Shown: positions 34,763-43,826, counted from the stretch's first letter. The stretch: 64,000 nucleotides of DNA from Thermanaeromonas toyohensis ToBE (GCF_900176005.1 NZ_LT838272.1:1879587-1943586); one strand, 5' to 3'. Program-made: numbers and translations. Notes: a model not told the origin generated them from the letters alone.

Positions 34763-35356
34763 TTAAATCGTCTGTCCAAACTTCTTGCCTTTAAGATAGA
34801 TTGCAGTTGCCCAATCGCCTTTAGCTTCGGCTTCAGCAATTTGAGTATCAATGTCTTTGGGCACGTTTCCGCCGCCCGGTGGGTTAGTCCCGCTCCCCAC
34901 CGTCTTACCGGCAGCACCAAGCATCTTTTTTAGCTCCTCGGCGTCCTGCCGTATCTCCTCTTCCGTTGTACCGAAGATGCGGCTGGCCCATGCCTTGGGA
35001 AGACCCATCTCGTCCAGCACCTTCAGCTTCAGGCTTTCCAGCCGGGCCTCCTGGAGCTGGAGTTCCAGCTCTAGACGTTCCCGCTCTAGTTCGGCCAGCT
35101 TAGCCTGGAGCTTTTCTGTTTCACTCATCTGGGCCTCCTTCAGCTTTTTGAGCTCCTCCGCTGCCTTCTTCAAGTCTTCGTAGTCCTTGTACTTCTCCCG
35201 TTCACGCTTCAGGCGCTCGGCTAAGATGCGCTCTAGCTCCTCCTGCGTGAACGTTTTTGCCGGCGGATTGCCTTGGTCATTGCCCTGGCCGCCGTCGCCA
35301 GGGTTCGGTTCAGGATTAGGGTTGGTCGGGTTCAGGTTTTTGTTATCGTCTGCCAT
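34763..35356 (-). CDS. Phage scaffold protein (DUF4355-like)
   Basis: A 197-residue protein with a Asn/Pro/Gly-rich start, a charged coiled coil (about 45-125, beginning FTQEELERILAERLKREREK) and a C-terminal domain with LPKAWASRIFGTTEEE. This is the common scaffold plan of Gram-positive siphophages. ATG 35356 follows GGAGGAGGAG; the longer upstream frame lies in the 45-residue gene. Confidence 0.85.
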   Translation of the reverse strand: MADDNKNLNPTNPNPEPNPGDGGQGNDQGNPPAKTFTQEELERILAERLKREREKYKDYEDLKKAAEELKKLKEAQMSETEKLQAKLAELERERLELELQLQEARLESLKLKVLDEMGLPKAWASRIFGTTEEEIRQDAEELKKMLGAAGKTVGSGTNPPGGGNVPKDIDTQIAEAEAKGDWATAIYLKGKKFGQTI

Positions 35357-35379
35357 AAGCGGTTCTCCTCCTCCCGTGC

Positions 35380-35517
35380 TTAACCGACGCACGTTACCGT
35401 AGTTTTGCGACGTTTTATTCTTACAAAGGGTGTCCAACGCCACCCATTGATGTAAATGCGCTCGTAGATAAACCTACCTGCTGCACTTGACCAGCGTCCA
35501 AAATTTAGCCATATCAT
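35380..35517 (-). CDS. Small basic protein, unknown
   Basis: A 45-residue Trp- and Arg-rich protein (MIWLNFGRWSSAAGRFIY, then INGWRWTPFVRIKRRK). GGAGGATAACTC precedes ATG 35517. It is probably real because of the ribosome site and its fit between genes; no family recognised. Confidence 0.5.
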   Translation of the reverse strand: MIWLNFGRWSSAAGRFIYERIYINGWRWTPFVRIKRRKTTVTCVG

Positions 35518-35561
35518 GAGTTATCCTCCTTCCGGGTTTTTGCCGGATTCCCGTGCCCGTT

Positions 35562-35786
35562 TTATTGGCAAAAGGCACACATAGCTTTATAGTGGCAGTC
35601 AGCCTTTGCAGCTTCTAATAGACCAAGTCTCTCAATGTAGCTAAGTGTTTCAGTCCAGGCTACCTCAAAAGTTTTATCATGATTTTTTACGCATATAAGA
35701 ATGCCTTCTATCTCGCCAGCATCAAATTTTTGGGCCAAGTAATCAATCATTTCGCCAATATCGCCAAACCTCACTACTTTTGCCAT
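35562..35786 (-). CDS. Hypothetical phage protein
   Basis: A 74-residue protein (VVRFGDIGEMIDYLAQKFDAG, GILICVKNHDKTFEVAWTETLSYIERLGLLEAAK). The pattern of a short sheet with ICVKNHD...W resembles small host-interaction proteins seen in phages, with no known role. Its ATG overlaps the stop of the upstream gene. Confidence 0.6.
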   Translation of the reverse strand: MAKVVRFGDIGEMIDYLAQKFDAGEIEGILICVKNHDKTFEVAWTETLSYIERLGLLEAAKADCHYKAMCAFCQ

Positions 35787-36121
35787 TACTTTTCGCCTGC
35801 CAGTTGTTTTAGGCTCTCAGGAGGCTCCATTTTAGCCATTCGGTAGAGACGGACTAGCTTGCGGGCGGCCCTACGCTTCTCTTCTGCTGGTGCATCTACT
35901 CCGCCTCTTGCCCCTGCTAAAGCTGCCGCTGCTGCCGGCAGAGCGTTCTTGTTATACTTACCGTTCGGTTCTTTCACCGGCAGCTTGCACTTAGAAGCCA
36001 CTTTTTCCTCTCCTGGCGGGTTCAAGTCGATAAGGCAGGCAGCGCAAAATTTCTCCACGCTCCCGTAAGCCTCAACGGTTTTATCAATGTCGCTCCAGGG
36101 CCGGTCGCTGAATTCGGCCAT
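35786..36121 (-). CDS. DUF6582-like phage protein
   Basis: A 111-residue protein with a Cys pair (FCAACLID), the strongly conserved CKLPVKEPNGKYNKNAL and AAAAALAGARGGVDAPAEEKRRAARKLVRLYR. That motif block is frequent in phage head proteases and stand-alone proteins next to capsid genes. Ordered before the scaffold, it may be a cofactor of head assembly; its activity is not known. Confidence 0.75.
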   Translation of the reverse strand: MAEFSDRPWSDIDKTVEAYGSVEKFCAACLIDLNPPGEEKVASKCKLPVKEPNGKYNKNALPAAAAALAGARGGVDAPAEEKRRAARKLVRLYRMAKMEPPESLKQLAGEK

Positions 36122-36132
36122 GCGGTTTCACC

Positions 36133-36264
36133 TCACTTCCTCTTGGATTTTTGCTTTCTCGTGGGCAGTAACCGATAGGGCATACTCTCATGGGCACACT
36201 TTCTTGCCCAGGGCATCTTGTTGGCAAACGCCCAGCGCCACTGCTTCTTACTCTTGAAGCCCAT
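36133..36264 (-). CDS. Small basic phage protein
   Basis: A 43-residue protein beginning MGFKSKKQWRWAFANKMPWARK. This Lys/Trp/Arg pattern is recurrent in tiny phage proteins near terminase and head genes. ATG 36264 follows GGTGGGAGC. Function unknown. Confidence 0.6.
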   Translation of the reverse strand: MGFKSKKQWRWAFANKMPWARKCAHESMPYRLLPTRKQKSKRK

Positions 36265-36282
36265 GCTCCCACCACCAGGGCA

Positions 36283-36318
36283 TAAGAAAACCGCCCTTGC
36301 CATTCGGCTCAGGCGGTT
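36283..36318 (-). terminator. Probable terminator after the 58-residue gene
   Basis: On the minus strand AACCGCC and GGCGGTT close a hairpin, then TTTTCTTAT follows. It ends the head genes upstream of the 43-residue gene and may reflect the edge of a recombination module. Confidence 0.55.
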
Positions 36319-36494
36319 TACGCATTCATTTCCTGCTTAGCTTCTTCGTAAGTTGGCAGCCATATTCCGTACACTTCATAATAACGCTTACGGTACTCTT
36401 CCCAGTTCTCTTCTGGCGTTTTTTTGTAGTCCGGCATACCATCTACCAAATCTACGCCAAGCACTCTTACCTTTCTATTCTCCTCAGATTTCAT
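36318..36494 (-). CDS. Small acidic phage protein
   Basis: A 58-residue protein, MKSEENRKVRVLGVDLVDGM, then ENWEEYRKRYYEVYGIWLPTYEEAK. ATG 36494 follows GGAGAGTG and overlaps the stop of the JAB-domain part by 11 bp, a coupled arrangement. No family recognised. Confidence 0.6.
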   Translation of the reverse strand: MKSEENRKVRVLGVDLVDGMPDYKKTPEENWEEYRKRYYEVYGIWLPTYEEAKQEMNA

Positions 36495-37206
36495 TAGGCA
36501 TCACTCTCCTGTATTCCCACCCATACATTTCCGCCAGGTCTTGCATTATCAGGTGGCTATGCTCCTTCCATGCTTGCTCTTCTGTCATCCGGCCTGCTAT
36601 AACTTCTTGGGCAAACTGGTTGTAGTATTTATCCCTTAGCTTCAGCCACTGCAACGAAATTTCCCTTTGGTCAGGCTTCTGCCCATTTCCACGGCTAAAA
36701 ATATACCTCGTGCCGTCATGCCCGATTACTACAATGTGGCTAATAGATTCGTGGGCCATAGTAACTATAATGTCTGCATCCGAAAAGCTCGAACTCCGGG
36801 GATGGTTATGCACTTGTATTATGCTTCTTTCCTCAGCACGGCTCAAAAAATCTCTAAGGGTCGACGATATAATTACCTGGTCTTTCTCGCCCTCTATTGT
36901 AGCATAAACTTTTTCCCCGGTTCTAGCGTCTATGTGTATCAAACATTCTCTTCCGGTATTCCTGCCAAATTCTACTGCTTCTTTCAGGGCATGAGCTAAC
37001 CCCTCTTTAGCTTTATCAGGCAACCCTGCTACTTCAACGTAATGCTCCGGAGGCGGCTTCTTCCCTGGCTCAATCCATTCTTCGTACTCTTTTATCAAGT
37101 TGGCATCAACGCCCTTAGGTTTTTGCCCAGTTAGCTCATACGACCTCTTTAGCCTTTTTGCCGCTTCCACCTTCTTATCTAGCGGCACTACTGGGCTTAG
37201 CAGTTC
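36484..37206 (-). pseudogene. C-terminal half of a split MuF-JAB phage head protein
   Basis: About 240 codons encode RRELLSPVVPLDKKVEAAK-like linker sequence and a JAB/MPN-type domain with VHNHPRSSSFSDADIIV (metal site H-x-H...D). A free-standing start at 37188 exists, but the frame continues upstream to the insertion element at 37212. Removing the element and one 5-bp repeat joins this half in frame to the MuF half at 38709-39630, giving 549 codons. JAB domains in phage head proteins are thought to cleave ubiquitin-like or tail proteins. Confidence 0.8.
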
Positions 37207-37322
37207 CCTTCTGTATTTGATACTCTAAAAGTTGACCAGTTGATCAGCGAAAAATTGACCACCCGGATCAAATTCCCTGTTATGCTGAAGGGGACAAACC
37301 TTCGGCAACAGGGGGAAAGAGG

Positions 37323-37720
37323 ATGATCGACGTGGTCGACAAGGAGATGATCCGCAGGCTCCATTACGTAGTAGGGCTTTAGAGGATGCTAAGCCCTTTC
37401 ATCGTGCAGACCTTCCGCCAGTATATCACCGGTACTTGGCGGCCTTAAAAGAATATCATGCCCAACCAGAAAAGGAATTTGTCCAGATCCTTATGTACCA
37501 CCGGGAAGTGGGATGGGACGCTCTAACCTCGGCCTTAAATAAAGCTTTAGACGAAAGAGTTTACCATGCCCCTGGAGTTAAAAGTATCCTTGAGCAGTTA
37601 ACCGGTAAATGCCTCATTTCCCAAGGAACCCAAGACCTATCAGCTTACCGGGTATCTAGGCCGAACCTAAAACAGTTCGACCTCCTGGGAAGCTGTAATA
37701 ACGGGAGGATAGTCCATTGA
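37323..37720 (+). pseudogene. istA transposase remnant
   Basis: The N-terminus MIDVVDKEMIRRLHYVVGL is followed by a stop at 37380; another frame resumes AKPFHRADLPPVYHRYL and runs to 37720 with LTSALNKALDERVYHAPGVKSIL, the end of IstA. The helix-turn-helix and the whole DDE catalytic core are missing, so this is an internal deletion with a frame change. The stop overlaps the istB start, as in intact IS21. Confidence 0.8.
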
Positions 37721-38493
37721 GCACAGAACTTCTTCTTAAAGAGTATTTACACAAACTAAAACTTCCAGCGGTGGCCCGGCACTACAAAAGTCTTGCCCGC
37801 ACAGCCGCAGAAAACAACCGCACTTATGAAGAATACCTATGTGCTCTTTTGGAACAAGAGGTATTGAGCAGGGAAGAAAGCGCCCTTAAGAACCGGATCC
37901 GCCGGGCCAACTTCCCCTACTTCAAAACCCTAGAAGAATTCGACTTTACTGCCTTACCAAGCTTGAGCAAACCTAAGGTGTTAACTTTAAGCCGGGGAGA
38001 ATACATCAAAGCCAAGGAAAATGTCATCTTCCTTGGTAACAGTGGAACCGGTAAAACCCATTTGGCCATTGCCCTGGCTTTATGTGCCTGCCGGCAGGGT
38101 TACCGTGTACGCTTTTATACTGCCCCTGGCCTGGTTACAGAACTCTTAGCAGCTGCCCGGGAACATAAATTACTTTCCTTGGAAAAGCAGTGGCTAAAGC
38201 AAGACCTGGTAGTGGTAGACGAGCTGGGCTATGTACCCTACACCACTGAAGGAGCCCAGCTTCTCTTCCGCTTCTTGGCTGGCCGGTATGAAAGGGGGAG
38301 TGTGCTCATTACTTCCAATCTCGAATTTAGCGAATGGGTACAAGTATTTGGAGATGAAAGGATGACTGCTGCCCTCCTGGACAGGCTCACCCATCATGCC
38401 CATATCCTGGTCATGAACGGGGAAAGCTATCGCTTCCGCCAGAGTTTAAGGCGACGCCAAGAGGAAGGATTGGTTAGTTCTGCCTCTGCATAG
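37717..38493 (+). CDS. istB: IS21 transposition helper ATPase IstB
   Basis: A 258-residue AAA+ protein. Landmarks: N-terminal helical part RHYKSLARTAAENNRTYEEYL, Walker A FLGNSGTGKTHLAIAL (about 105-120), Walker B DLVVVDELGYVP, VLITSNLEFSEW and DRLTHHAHILVM. It is full length. TTG 37717 overlaps the istA stop. IstB assists target choice by the transposase and has no partner here. Confidence 0.93.
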   Translation: MSTELLLKEYLHKLKLPAVARHYKSLARTAAENNRTYEEYLCALLEQEVLSREESALKNRIRRANFPYFKTLEEFDFTALPSLSKPKVLTLSRGEYIKAKENVIFLGNSGTGKTHLAIALALCACRQGYRVRFYTAPGLVTELLAAAREHKLLSLEKQWLKQDLVVVDELGYVPYTTEGAQLLFRFLAGRYERGSVLITSNLEFSEWVQVFGDERMTAALLDRLTHHAHILVMNGESYRFRQSLRRRQEEGLVSSASA

Positions 38494-38708
38494 TAGCTAA
38501 AAGTATTTCACGTAAGCTAGACGGCCTCCCGAGCCAGTCCGGCCAACCTTGATTAACATTATGCGAGTAACAAATATTAATTAAGCAAAACCAGGAGGTG
38601 GTTGCTATTCTAAAATAAGTAAACATAGTCCTAGCGAAACTAAACTATACAGGTGGTCAACTTTCAAGAGATCAAGTGGTCAATTTTTCGATTGACAAAT
38701 ACACCTTC

Positions 38709-39630
38709 TAGCTCGCTGCCTTGTGGTGGCTATGGTAACTTTATCCCGCATTTCCGCATAAGTCTGCTTCTCGGCTTCGCTGCGGGGGTCTACGTCCAAC
38801 GGCTGATTGCTGAACCGCTCGGTCTCCTCGGCGTTGTCATCAAGCTCTCGAACATAAGGCACTAAAACATGCCTGCAATTAGGGTGCCGGGGAATTCGTG
38901 CCCCGTTTTCTCCGTATTTTGGGTACCGCTTATCTTTCCCGCTAAGGCTAAACACCTTCCCTTGGAGCGGAGCGCATAAATGGCAGGTAGGGTAATGCGT
39001 AGTCACCCGCACCAAATCCAGCCCAAATTCCCGGCAAGTGTTTATCGTTGCCACTGTAGCAGCTTCCCTGGTAGTGGTGCGGGCCACCATCTCTGCATAG
39101 GTGTCCAGCCTCCACTTGCGGCCCAGCCTATCCACAAAAGCCGTCTGGCCCTTATCAAGGAGCTGCTGCACTACCTTTTGCTTCATGTCGTACCAGGTCT
39201 GCCCGGCTGCCAGCTTCCTCCCCGTCTGCTCTAGCCCCACCCTACGGAAAACGTCGTTTATCCTCCGCCCGATGAACTGCGTAGCGTCACGTAGGTTATC
39301 TGCCATATTCTGGGCTACCACATCTATCGCCCTTTGGTGCACCTGGGCAAACTCTGGCCGGGTCTGCTTCTCTATGCCCAACTGCGAAAGAAAAACCGCC
39401 GTCTGCGCGGCGGCCTGGGAGTAAACCTGACCTATCGTCTGCTCTATCCACTGGTCGGCGTACCGGTCAAGCTGCTGGAGTATCGCTCTAACCTCCAGCA
39501 GCAAATCCCGCCAGTATTGCGTCCACTGGCCCTTGGCTTCTTTCTCAACGATGATGCGAAGTATTTCCTCAAATCCCCGGCGGTACATCTCAATGAGCTG
39601 CTGGATGTGTTTTTCCTCGTCGAAGGGCAT
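38709..39630 (-). pseudogene. N-terminal half of a split MuF-JAB phage head protein (MuF domain)
   Basis: About 307 residues with the phage head morphogenesis (MuF) domain: AARTTTREAATVATINTCREFGLDLVRVTTHYPTC-like core around residues 195-235 (read from VARTTTREA), CHLCAPLQGKVFSLSG and NGARIPRHPNCRHVLVPYV. It starts at ATG 39630 in the portal stop. Its reading frame now ends 8 codons into the insertion element (38680). MuF proteins are carried in the head and may be injected. See the C-terminal half at 36484. Confidence 0.85.
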
Positions 39631-41054
39631 CAGCTACCACCGCCGCCCTGGGCCTCACCGCCCTGCTGCTGGAGGTTAGGCCGGAAGATTAGTGGTATCT
39701 CGGTATTGGCCTCGGCGGTAATCCGCATCAACTCTTCCCGCAAAGTGTCGGCTTCAAACTGGAACAGGTGTTTGAGTGCCGTTTCCCGGCTCACCAGGCC
39801 GTTCTGCACCAGCAAGCTATAGATTTCGGCCTGCTCCTTATCGTCCTGCGGCAGACCGTCATTCCAGGTGATCTCGATATTCTCCAGCTTCACCGCTCCC
39901 GGCATTCCCTGGGCTACCTCAAGGGCAGAAGCAAGCCGGATGGCTTTTTTCAGGGCCGGGTCGAACCTCATCCTGATGCGGTTTACCTTCGCCAAAGGTG
40001 TCATCATAAGCCGCCGCAGAGCCGTGCCGCTTTCGGCAAGGCCGCTCTTAAGCTGCCCGAAAGCCGCTGCCGAAGTTTCGCTAAGCACATAAAGTTGCTC
40101 CATCAGTAGTTCAATCTGCTTAAAAGCCGCCTCAAGCTGGCCGTCCCACGTCACATACCCGGGGGGCTTATCGTCCGGGCCCACCGGGAAGTACTTGCCC
40201 CCACCCCGGAATGTCCACTCGCCAGTTTTGGGGTCTTGTTCCAATGCGCTATCCGGCCCGTACATATTCGGGTCGGCGTGCTTGTCCAGGATACGGCTTA
40301 TCTGTGCTATGCGAATTTCTAGCTCCTGGATGATGCTATCAAGGTCGGAGTAGTCGTCAAGGCCGATAATACGGTCAGAAGTCAGGATGTTATTTACCGG
40401 GATTATCAGGAAGTCATCAACGCCAGTAACCTGCTCCTCCCGCTTCTGTTCGGTGGCTATAAGCCCATCCCGGAGTAGGTAGGTGACGATGGTTATCCTG
40501 CCCGGCTCGTGGATTTCGGCCTTCAGATAGCGGTTTTCCCTAGTGCCAAAAAGCCCCTTCTCTTCCACTTCGTAGTCATAAGCCAACACATGGGCCACAA
40601 TCTCTTTCACGTTATCCGGCTTCACCACTGGAAACCACACCGCCGGCTGCTGGGCCTCGATGATGCCCCGCCTGTCATAGCGCACCTTGAAAAGCCCGGT
40701 GCCATACCTGCTCACGTCCAGTGCCACCTCATAGGCCACATTGATGAGGTTATTGTCCCGGATAATCCGTTCTAAAGCCTGCTGCTCCGGGCTATTCCTG
40801 TTGCCCGCCGATATGCGTGGCGGCTCGCCCAGGAGCAAATCAGCCCACAAAGTGCTAAGCCGCTTGTGCCAGTTCAGGATTATCTCTAGTGTGGCCTTCT
40901 GGTCGTCCCGAAGGAGCTTTATCCACTGGTCGAATACCAGCTCGTGCTTGCCCTCGAAGAGCAATCGGTTCTGATTGTATCTTGTAAGCCGTTCCACCTC
41001 GGAGGGTGGCGGCCAGGCTTTGCCTATGCTGAGAAAATCAAGCGAAGTGAGCAA
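39630..41054 (-). CDS. Phage portal protein (SPP1-type)
   Basis: A 474-residue protein: LTRYNQNRLLFEGKHELVF, LWADLLLGEPPRIS, RDNNLINVAYEVALDVSRYGTGLFKVRYD, a central DDYSDLDSIIQELEIRIAQISRILDKHADPNMYGP and LSETSAAAFGQLKSGLAESGTALR. These are marks of the SPP1-type portal. It forms the dodecameric DNA gate. TTG 41054 overlaps nothing; a MuF gene starts in its TGATG stop. Confidence 0.92.
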   Translation of the reverse strand: MLTSLDFLSIGKAWPPPSEVERLTRYNQNRLLFEGKHELVFDQWIKLLRDDQKATLEIILNWHKRLSTLWADLLLGEPPRISAGNRNSPEQQALERIIRDNNLINVAYEVALDVSRYGTGLFKVRYDRRGIIEAQQPAVWFPVVKPDNVKEIVAHVLAYDYEVEEKGLFGTRENRYLKAEIHEPGRITIVTYLLRDGLIATEQKREEQVTGVDDFLIIPVNNILTSDRIIGLDDYSDLDSIIQELEIRIAQISRILDKHADPNMYGPDSALEQDPKTGEWTFRGGGKYFPVGPDDKPPGYVTWDGQLEAAFKQIELLMEQLYVLSETSAAAFGQLKSGLAESGTALRRLMMTPLAKVNRIRMRFDPALKKAIRLASALEVAQGMPGAVKLENIEITWNDGLPQDDKEQAEIYSLLVQNGLVSRETALKHLFQFEADTLREELMRITAEANTEIPLIFRPNLQQQGGEAQGGGGS

Positions 41055-41060
41055 CCGTAA

Positions 41061-42287
41061 TCACCAGCCTTTGGGTTTGGGGAGCACTCCAGGTGCTAAT
41101 CTGCCAAATATTGTATGTAGCACATAGCGCAAACTGTCGAGCGCATGGTCGTTCTGCTTCAGGGGCCTATCCTCGCCACGCTTCTGCGCCTGGGTATCCC
41201 AAACGTAGGTGGTAAACTCACGCAATAAATTCGGGCACTTCTTCCGGTAAACGAAAAGCCGCTTCTGCGATAAGAAAGCGGCTACCGTCCTGATACCGTC
41301 CACCACCGCATTATCGGCCTGCCTTATCAGCCTCACCCCGTCCCGCCGGAGCTGGGTAATGAAGCTCGTGGCGGACGGATCTATGACTATCGCTTGCGGG
41401 TAGCGGCCTTTGATGAACTCCTGCAGGTCACGGCTGTACTCCGCATCCGTCTTCTGCCGCCCCCGCTCGGAGCTATCCCAGTAATACTCGTCAATAACGT
41501 AGAGCTTGTCTTCGTGCTGGCCTATCAGCAAGAATACCGTCGGGTTGTTGGTGCCGTAGTCCACGCCTACGTAATAGCGGATAAATTGCTGCGGTATTTC
41601 ATCCACCGCATGCACCGTGTCGTCAAACATATCGTAAACGGCTCCCTCGGCCTGCACCCATTCACCGAGGATGTAGCGCCGATACCATAAGCCGGTGTAC
41701 TCCTTCTTCAGCGCCTCCACGTAAGCTGGGTCAAGGTTCAGGTTATCATCAAGCTGAAACTGCCAGCGTTTCAGGTTTAACTCCCCGGCCCGCTTCAGGT
41801 AGTTTTTCATCAGCCAGTGGTAAGGGCTATCCGGGTTCGTTGTGCCGATAAACTTTGCTCCTGACACCGACAGCCGGGAGAGCAGCATTGTGAAAAAGCT
41901 TTCGGGCCAGAGCGTGATTTCATCGCCGTAGGCCCCGACCAGCGTCATGCCCCGGATTTTGCCCTCGGCCCGTTCGTCATTCGCTCCCGCTAGGTAAATC
42001 CGGCGGCCAAACAGCGTCGCTTCGCCAGCACCCCGGTTGAGCTTGAAATACTTGCTCCCCACCATCTGCTCCAGCGGGTCAAGCACGTTCCGCTTCAGGG
42101 TGCGCTCCGTCTTACCCACCATGAGCAGTTCGCCCGGCGGGGCCTCCGCAACGAACATTATCCACGCCACCAAGCTAGCGATTGTTTTGCCGGAGCGAAC
42201 CGAGCCATCGAGAATGTTCAAGCGGGCCGTGGTGTTGGCAATAACGTCAAGCTGCTTCCGGCTGAATTTGCCCCAGGCAAAGCTCAT
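41061..42287 (-). CDS. Terminase large subunit
   Basis: A 408-residue packaging motor. The ATPase part has the Walker-A-like LDGSVRSGKTIASLVAWI, the Walker B and catalytic carboxylate in TLVGAYGDEITLWPESF and the coupling motif FIGTTNPDSPYHWL. The nuclease part has YYVGVDYGTNNPTVFLLIG, VIDPSA and QNDHALDSLRYV, providing the metal-binding Asp residues. The start ATG overlaps the small-subunit stop. Confidence 0.95.
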   Translation of the reverse strand: MSFAWGKFSRKQLDVIANTTARLNILDGSVRSGKTIASLVAWIMFVAEAPPGELLMVGKTERTLKRNVLDPLEQMVGSKYFKLNRGAGEATLFGRRIYLAGANDERAEGKIRGMTLVGAYGDEITLWPESFFTMLLSRLSVSGAKFIGTTNPDSPYHWLMKNYLKRAGELNLKRWQFQLDDNLNLDPAYVEALKKEYTGLWYRRYILGEWVQAEGAVYDMFDDTVHAVDEIPQQFIRYYVGVDYGTNNPTVFLLIGQHEDKLYVIDEYYWDSSERGRQKTDAEYSRDLQEFIKGRYPQAIVIDPSATSFITQLRRDGVRLIRQADNAVVDGIRTVAAFLSQKRLFVYRKKCPNLLREFTTYVWDTQAQKRGEDRPLKQNDHALDSLRYVLHTIFGRLAPGVLPKPKGW

Positions 42288-42766
42288 TCGCCATCACCCA
42301 GGGCCTTGAGGCTTCCCCTGATCGCCTCGGCCAGTTCCTTCAAGCTGCCGTCGTCTTTCTCGGTTTTTTCGTCCAGCCCCAATGCTTTCCGCTGGCCTTC
42401 CTGGGCCATTTTCAACACATTGGCCGCTTTCTCCAGGGCATAAGGGTTAAGGCGTCCGGTTTTCTCGCTAACAAAATGCTTCCGGAACTCCTTCAATGCC
42501 CAGCGAACTATATTTAAAAACTCACCCCATGCTTCGAGGTGAGCTAGGTTCCAGTCAATTTCCTGCTTGATTTGCTTTTCGAGCAGACCCTCCGCAATTT
42601 TGCGCTCCTTTTGCGCCCGCAGTTGGCTCTTTTCTTCAAGCCAACCCTTAGCTTTTCTACGTAAGTGTGCATACCCCAATCCTTTTACTTTCGCAAACTG
42701 GCGGAGGGATTCGTAGTTCCCTAGTAAAAACTCCCGTTTCAATGCCTCCCAATCGTACCGGGCCAT
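42284..42766 (-). CDS. Terminase small subunit
   Basis: A 160-residue protein with an N-terminal DNA-binding part (YDWEALKREFLLGNYESLRQFAK), a charged coiled coil (about 45-75) and a C-terminal helical part ending SLKELAEAIRGSL. Order and size are those of small terminase subunits, which recognise the packaging site. ATG 42766 has GGGAGGTG just upstream; an upstream ATG (42784) would add six residues. Confidence 0.82.
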   Translation of the reverse strand: MARYDWEALKREFLLGNYESLRQFAKVKGLGYAHLRRKAKGWLEEKSQLRAQKERKIAEGLLEKQIKQEIDWNLAHLEAWGEFLNIVRWALKEFRKHFVSEKTGRLNPYALEKAANVLKMAQEGQRKALGLDEKTEKDDGSLKELAEAIRGSLKALGDGE

Positions 42767-42897
42767 CACCTCCCACCTCGCCATAACCAAACACGAAAGC
42801 CGCCCCTCATTGGGACGGCTCCTTACTAGCATTATATATCAGCTATCTCCTCATGTTGTCGCAAAAAAGTCGCAGTTTCTTTGTTATACGCAATTAC

Positions 42898-43098
42898 CTA
42901 ACTTCGTGGGCTTATTTCCCAATATGCGTCATAGTCTTCGCATCCGATTATTGTTTTCCAGGCTGTACGAAGGCGATCATCGTGAGGTAACTTAAACGGA
43001 TAATAACCTCCCCAAGAGTTATTAAGGAACTCCACATAGTTGCCTTCATACTCCGCTAAAACCTTACCTGTCCTTCTATCTACCAATCTAAAAGCCAT
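42898..43098 (-). CDS. Hypothetical phage protein
   Basis: A 66-residue protein: AFRLVDRRTGKVLAEYEGNYVEFLNN and LRTAWKTIIGCEDYDAYWEI. The beta-hairpin with DRRTGKVLAEY is common in small phage proteins. ATG 43098 follows AGAGGGTGATA. It lies between the late regulator and the terminase; the 130 bp to the terminase may hold the late promoter or cos/pac site, but I see no clear signal. Confidence 0.55.
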   Translation of the reverse strand: MAFRLVDRRTGKVLAEYEGNYVEFLNNSWGGYYPFKLPHDDRLRTAWKTIIGCEDYDAYWEISPRS

Positions 43099-43137
43099 TA
43101 GTATCACCCTCTTTTCATCACACTTTAAACATACTGT

Positions 43138-43602
43138 TCAATACCACCCCAGCCGCTCCGCTATACCGTAGACAAACCCGCTCCGGTAGCGGTGAAAAGT
43201 CGCCCTGTCCATTGAGGCTATATCCGCCATCTGGTCTGCAGTAAGGTCAAAGCGGTTTCGGCCCTCCATCTGCGCCTTTATTTCCGGTGGTGGCTCCCAA
43301 TCTATTGCAAGACCGTACTTTATCCAAATTACTTTACGGCCTTCCTCTCTGGCCCTAGCGTAGGTATCGGCAATGGCTTTAGTAATCCGCTCCATTTCCC
43401 TCAAGAGAATACTATCCGCCAGCCGTGTTCCCCGCCTTTCTACCCTACTTTCGGCATAACCTTCCTGCCCTGCAGCCACCGCTACTGGTGATTCGCCAGA
43501 CAGAATAATCTCCCGCCGCAGCTCCTCTATCCGCTTCAAGGTGTCCCAATAAGCATATATCTCCGCCTCAATATGCCTAAACGTTGCCCGCTTGAGCCTC
43601 AA
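43138..43602 (-). CDS. RinA/ArpU-like phage late transcription regulator
   Basis: A 154-residue protein. The N-terminal helix pair (FRHIEAEIYAYWDTLKRIEELRR) is followed by ERRGTRLADSILLREMERITKAI and a C-terminal sigma-4-like helix-turn-helix (DLTADQMADIASMDRATFHRYRSGFVYGIAERLGW). This is the plan of RinA/ArpU regulators, which switch on late genes and lie just upstream of terminase. It overlaps the next gene by 26 bp. Confidence 0.78.
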   Translation of the reverse strand: MRLKRATFRHIEAEIYAYWDTLKRIEELRREIILSGESPVAVAAGQEGYAESRVERRGTRLADSILLREMERITKAIADTYARAREEGRKVIWIKYGLAIDWEPPPEIKAQMEGRNRFDLTADQMADIASMDRATFHRYRSGFVYGIAERLGWY

Positions 43603-43777
43603 TCCTTTCCACCTCCCACAGCAACAGCCCGGCTCGTCCGGGACGGGGTGGCTCCTCCATAATCTTCTTCCAATACCAGAATGGTAGCGTGAGCACCTTC
43701 ATTCTTTCAACCCACCGCCACAATAATTGCGCTACCTCTGGCTGTTTCCAGCTTACATATTCGCCTATCGTTATCAC
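43577..43777 (-). CDS. Hypothetical early phage protein
   Basis: A 66-residue Trp-rich protein (IGEYVSWKQPEVAQLLWRWVERMKVLTLPFWYWKKIM). It starts at GTG 43777 after AGAAGGTGAAGG and overlaps the late regulator. No family recognised. Confidence 0.55.
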   Translation of the reverse strand: MITIGEYVSWKQPEVAQLLWRWVERMKVLTLPFWYWKKIMEEPPRPGRAGLLLWEVERIEAQAGNV

Positions 43778-43826
43778 GCCTTCACCTTCTCTCTAGGCAC
43801 ATCATCCCGTGCTTTATGCCATATCC

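Larger units (their letters stand above)
37212..38703 (+). mobile_element. IS21-family element, internally deleted, in the MuF-JAB gene
   Basis: A 1492-bp insertion bounded by inverted ends TGTATTTG / CAAATACA and 5-bp direct repeats CCTTC (37207-37211 and 38704-38708). Both ends hold sub-terminal repeats of TTGACCA-type motifs, as IS21 elements do. It contains an intact istB and only scraps of istA. Autonomous IS21 elements are 2-2.5 kb, so this copy could move only with IstA supplied in trans. Confidence 0.88.
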
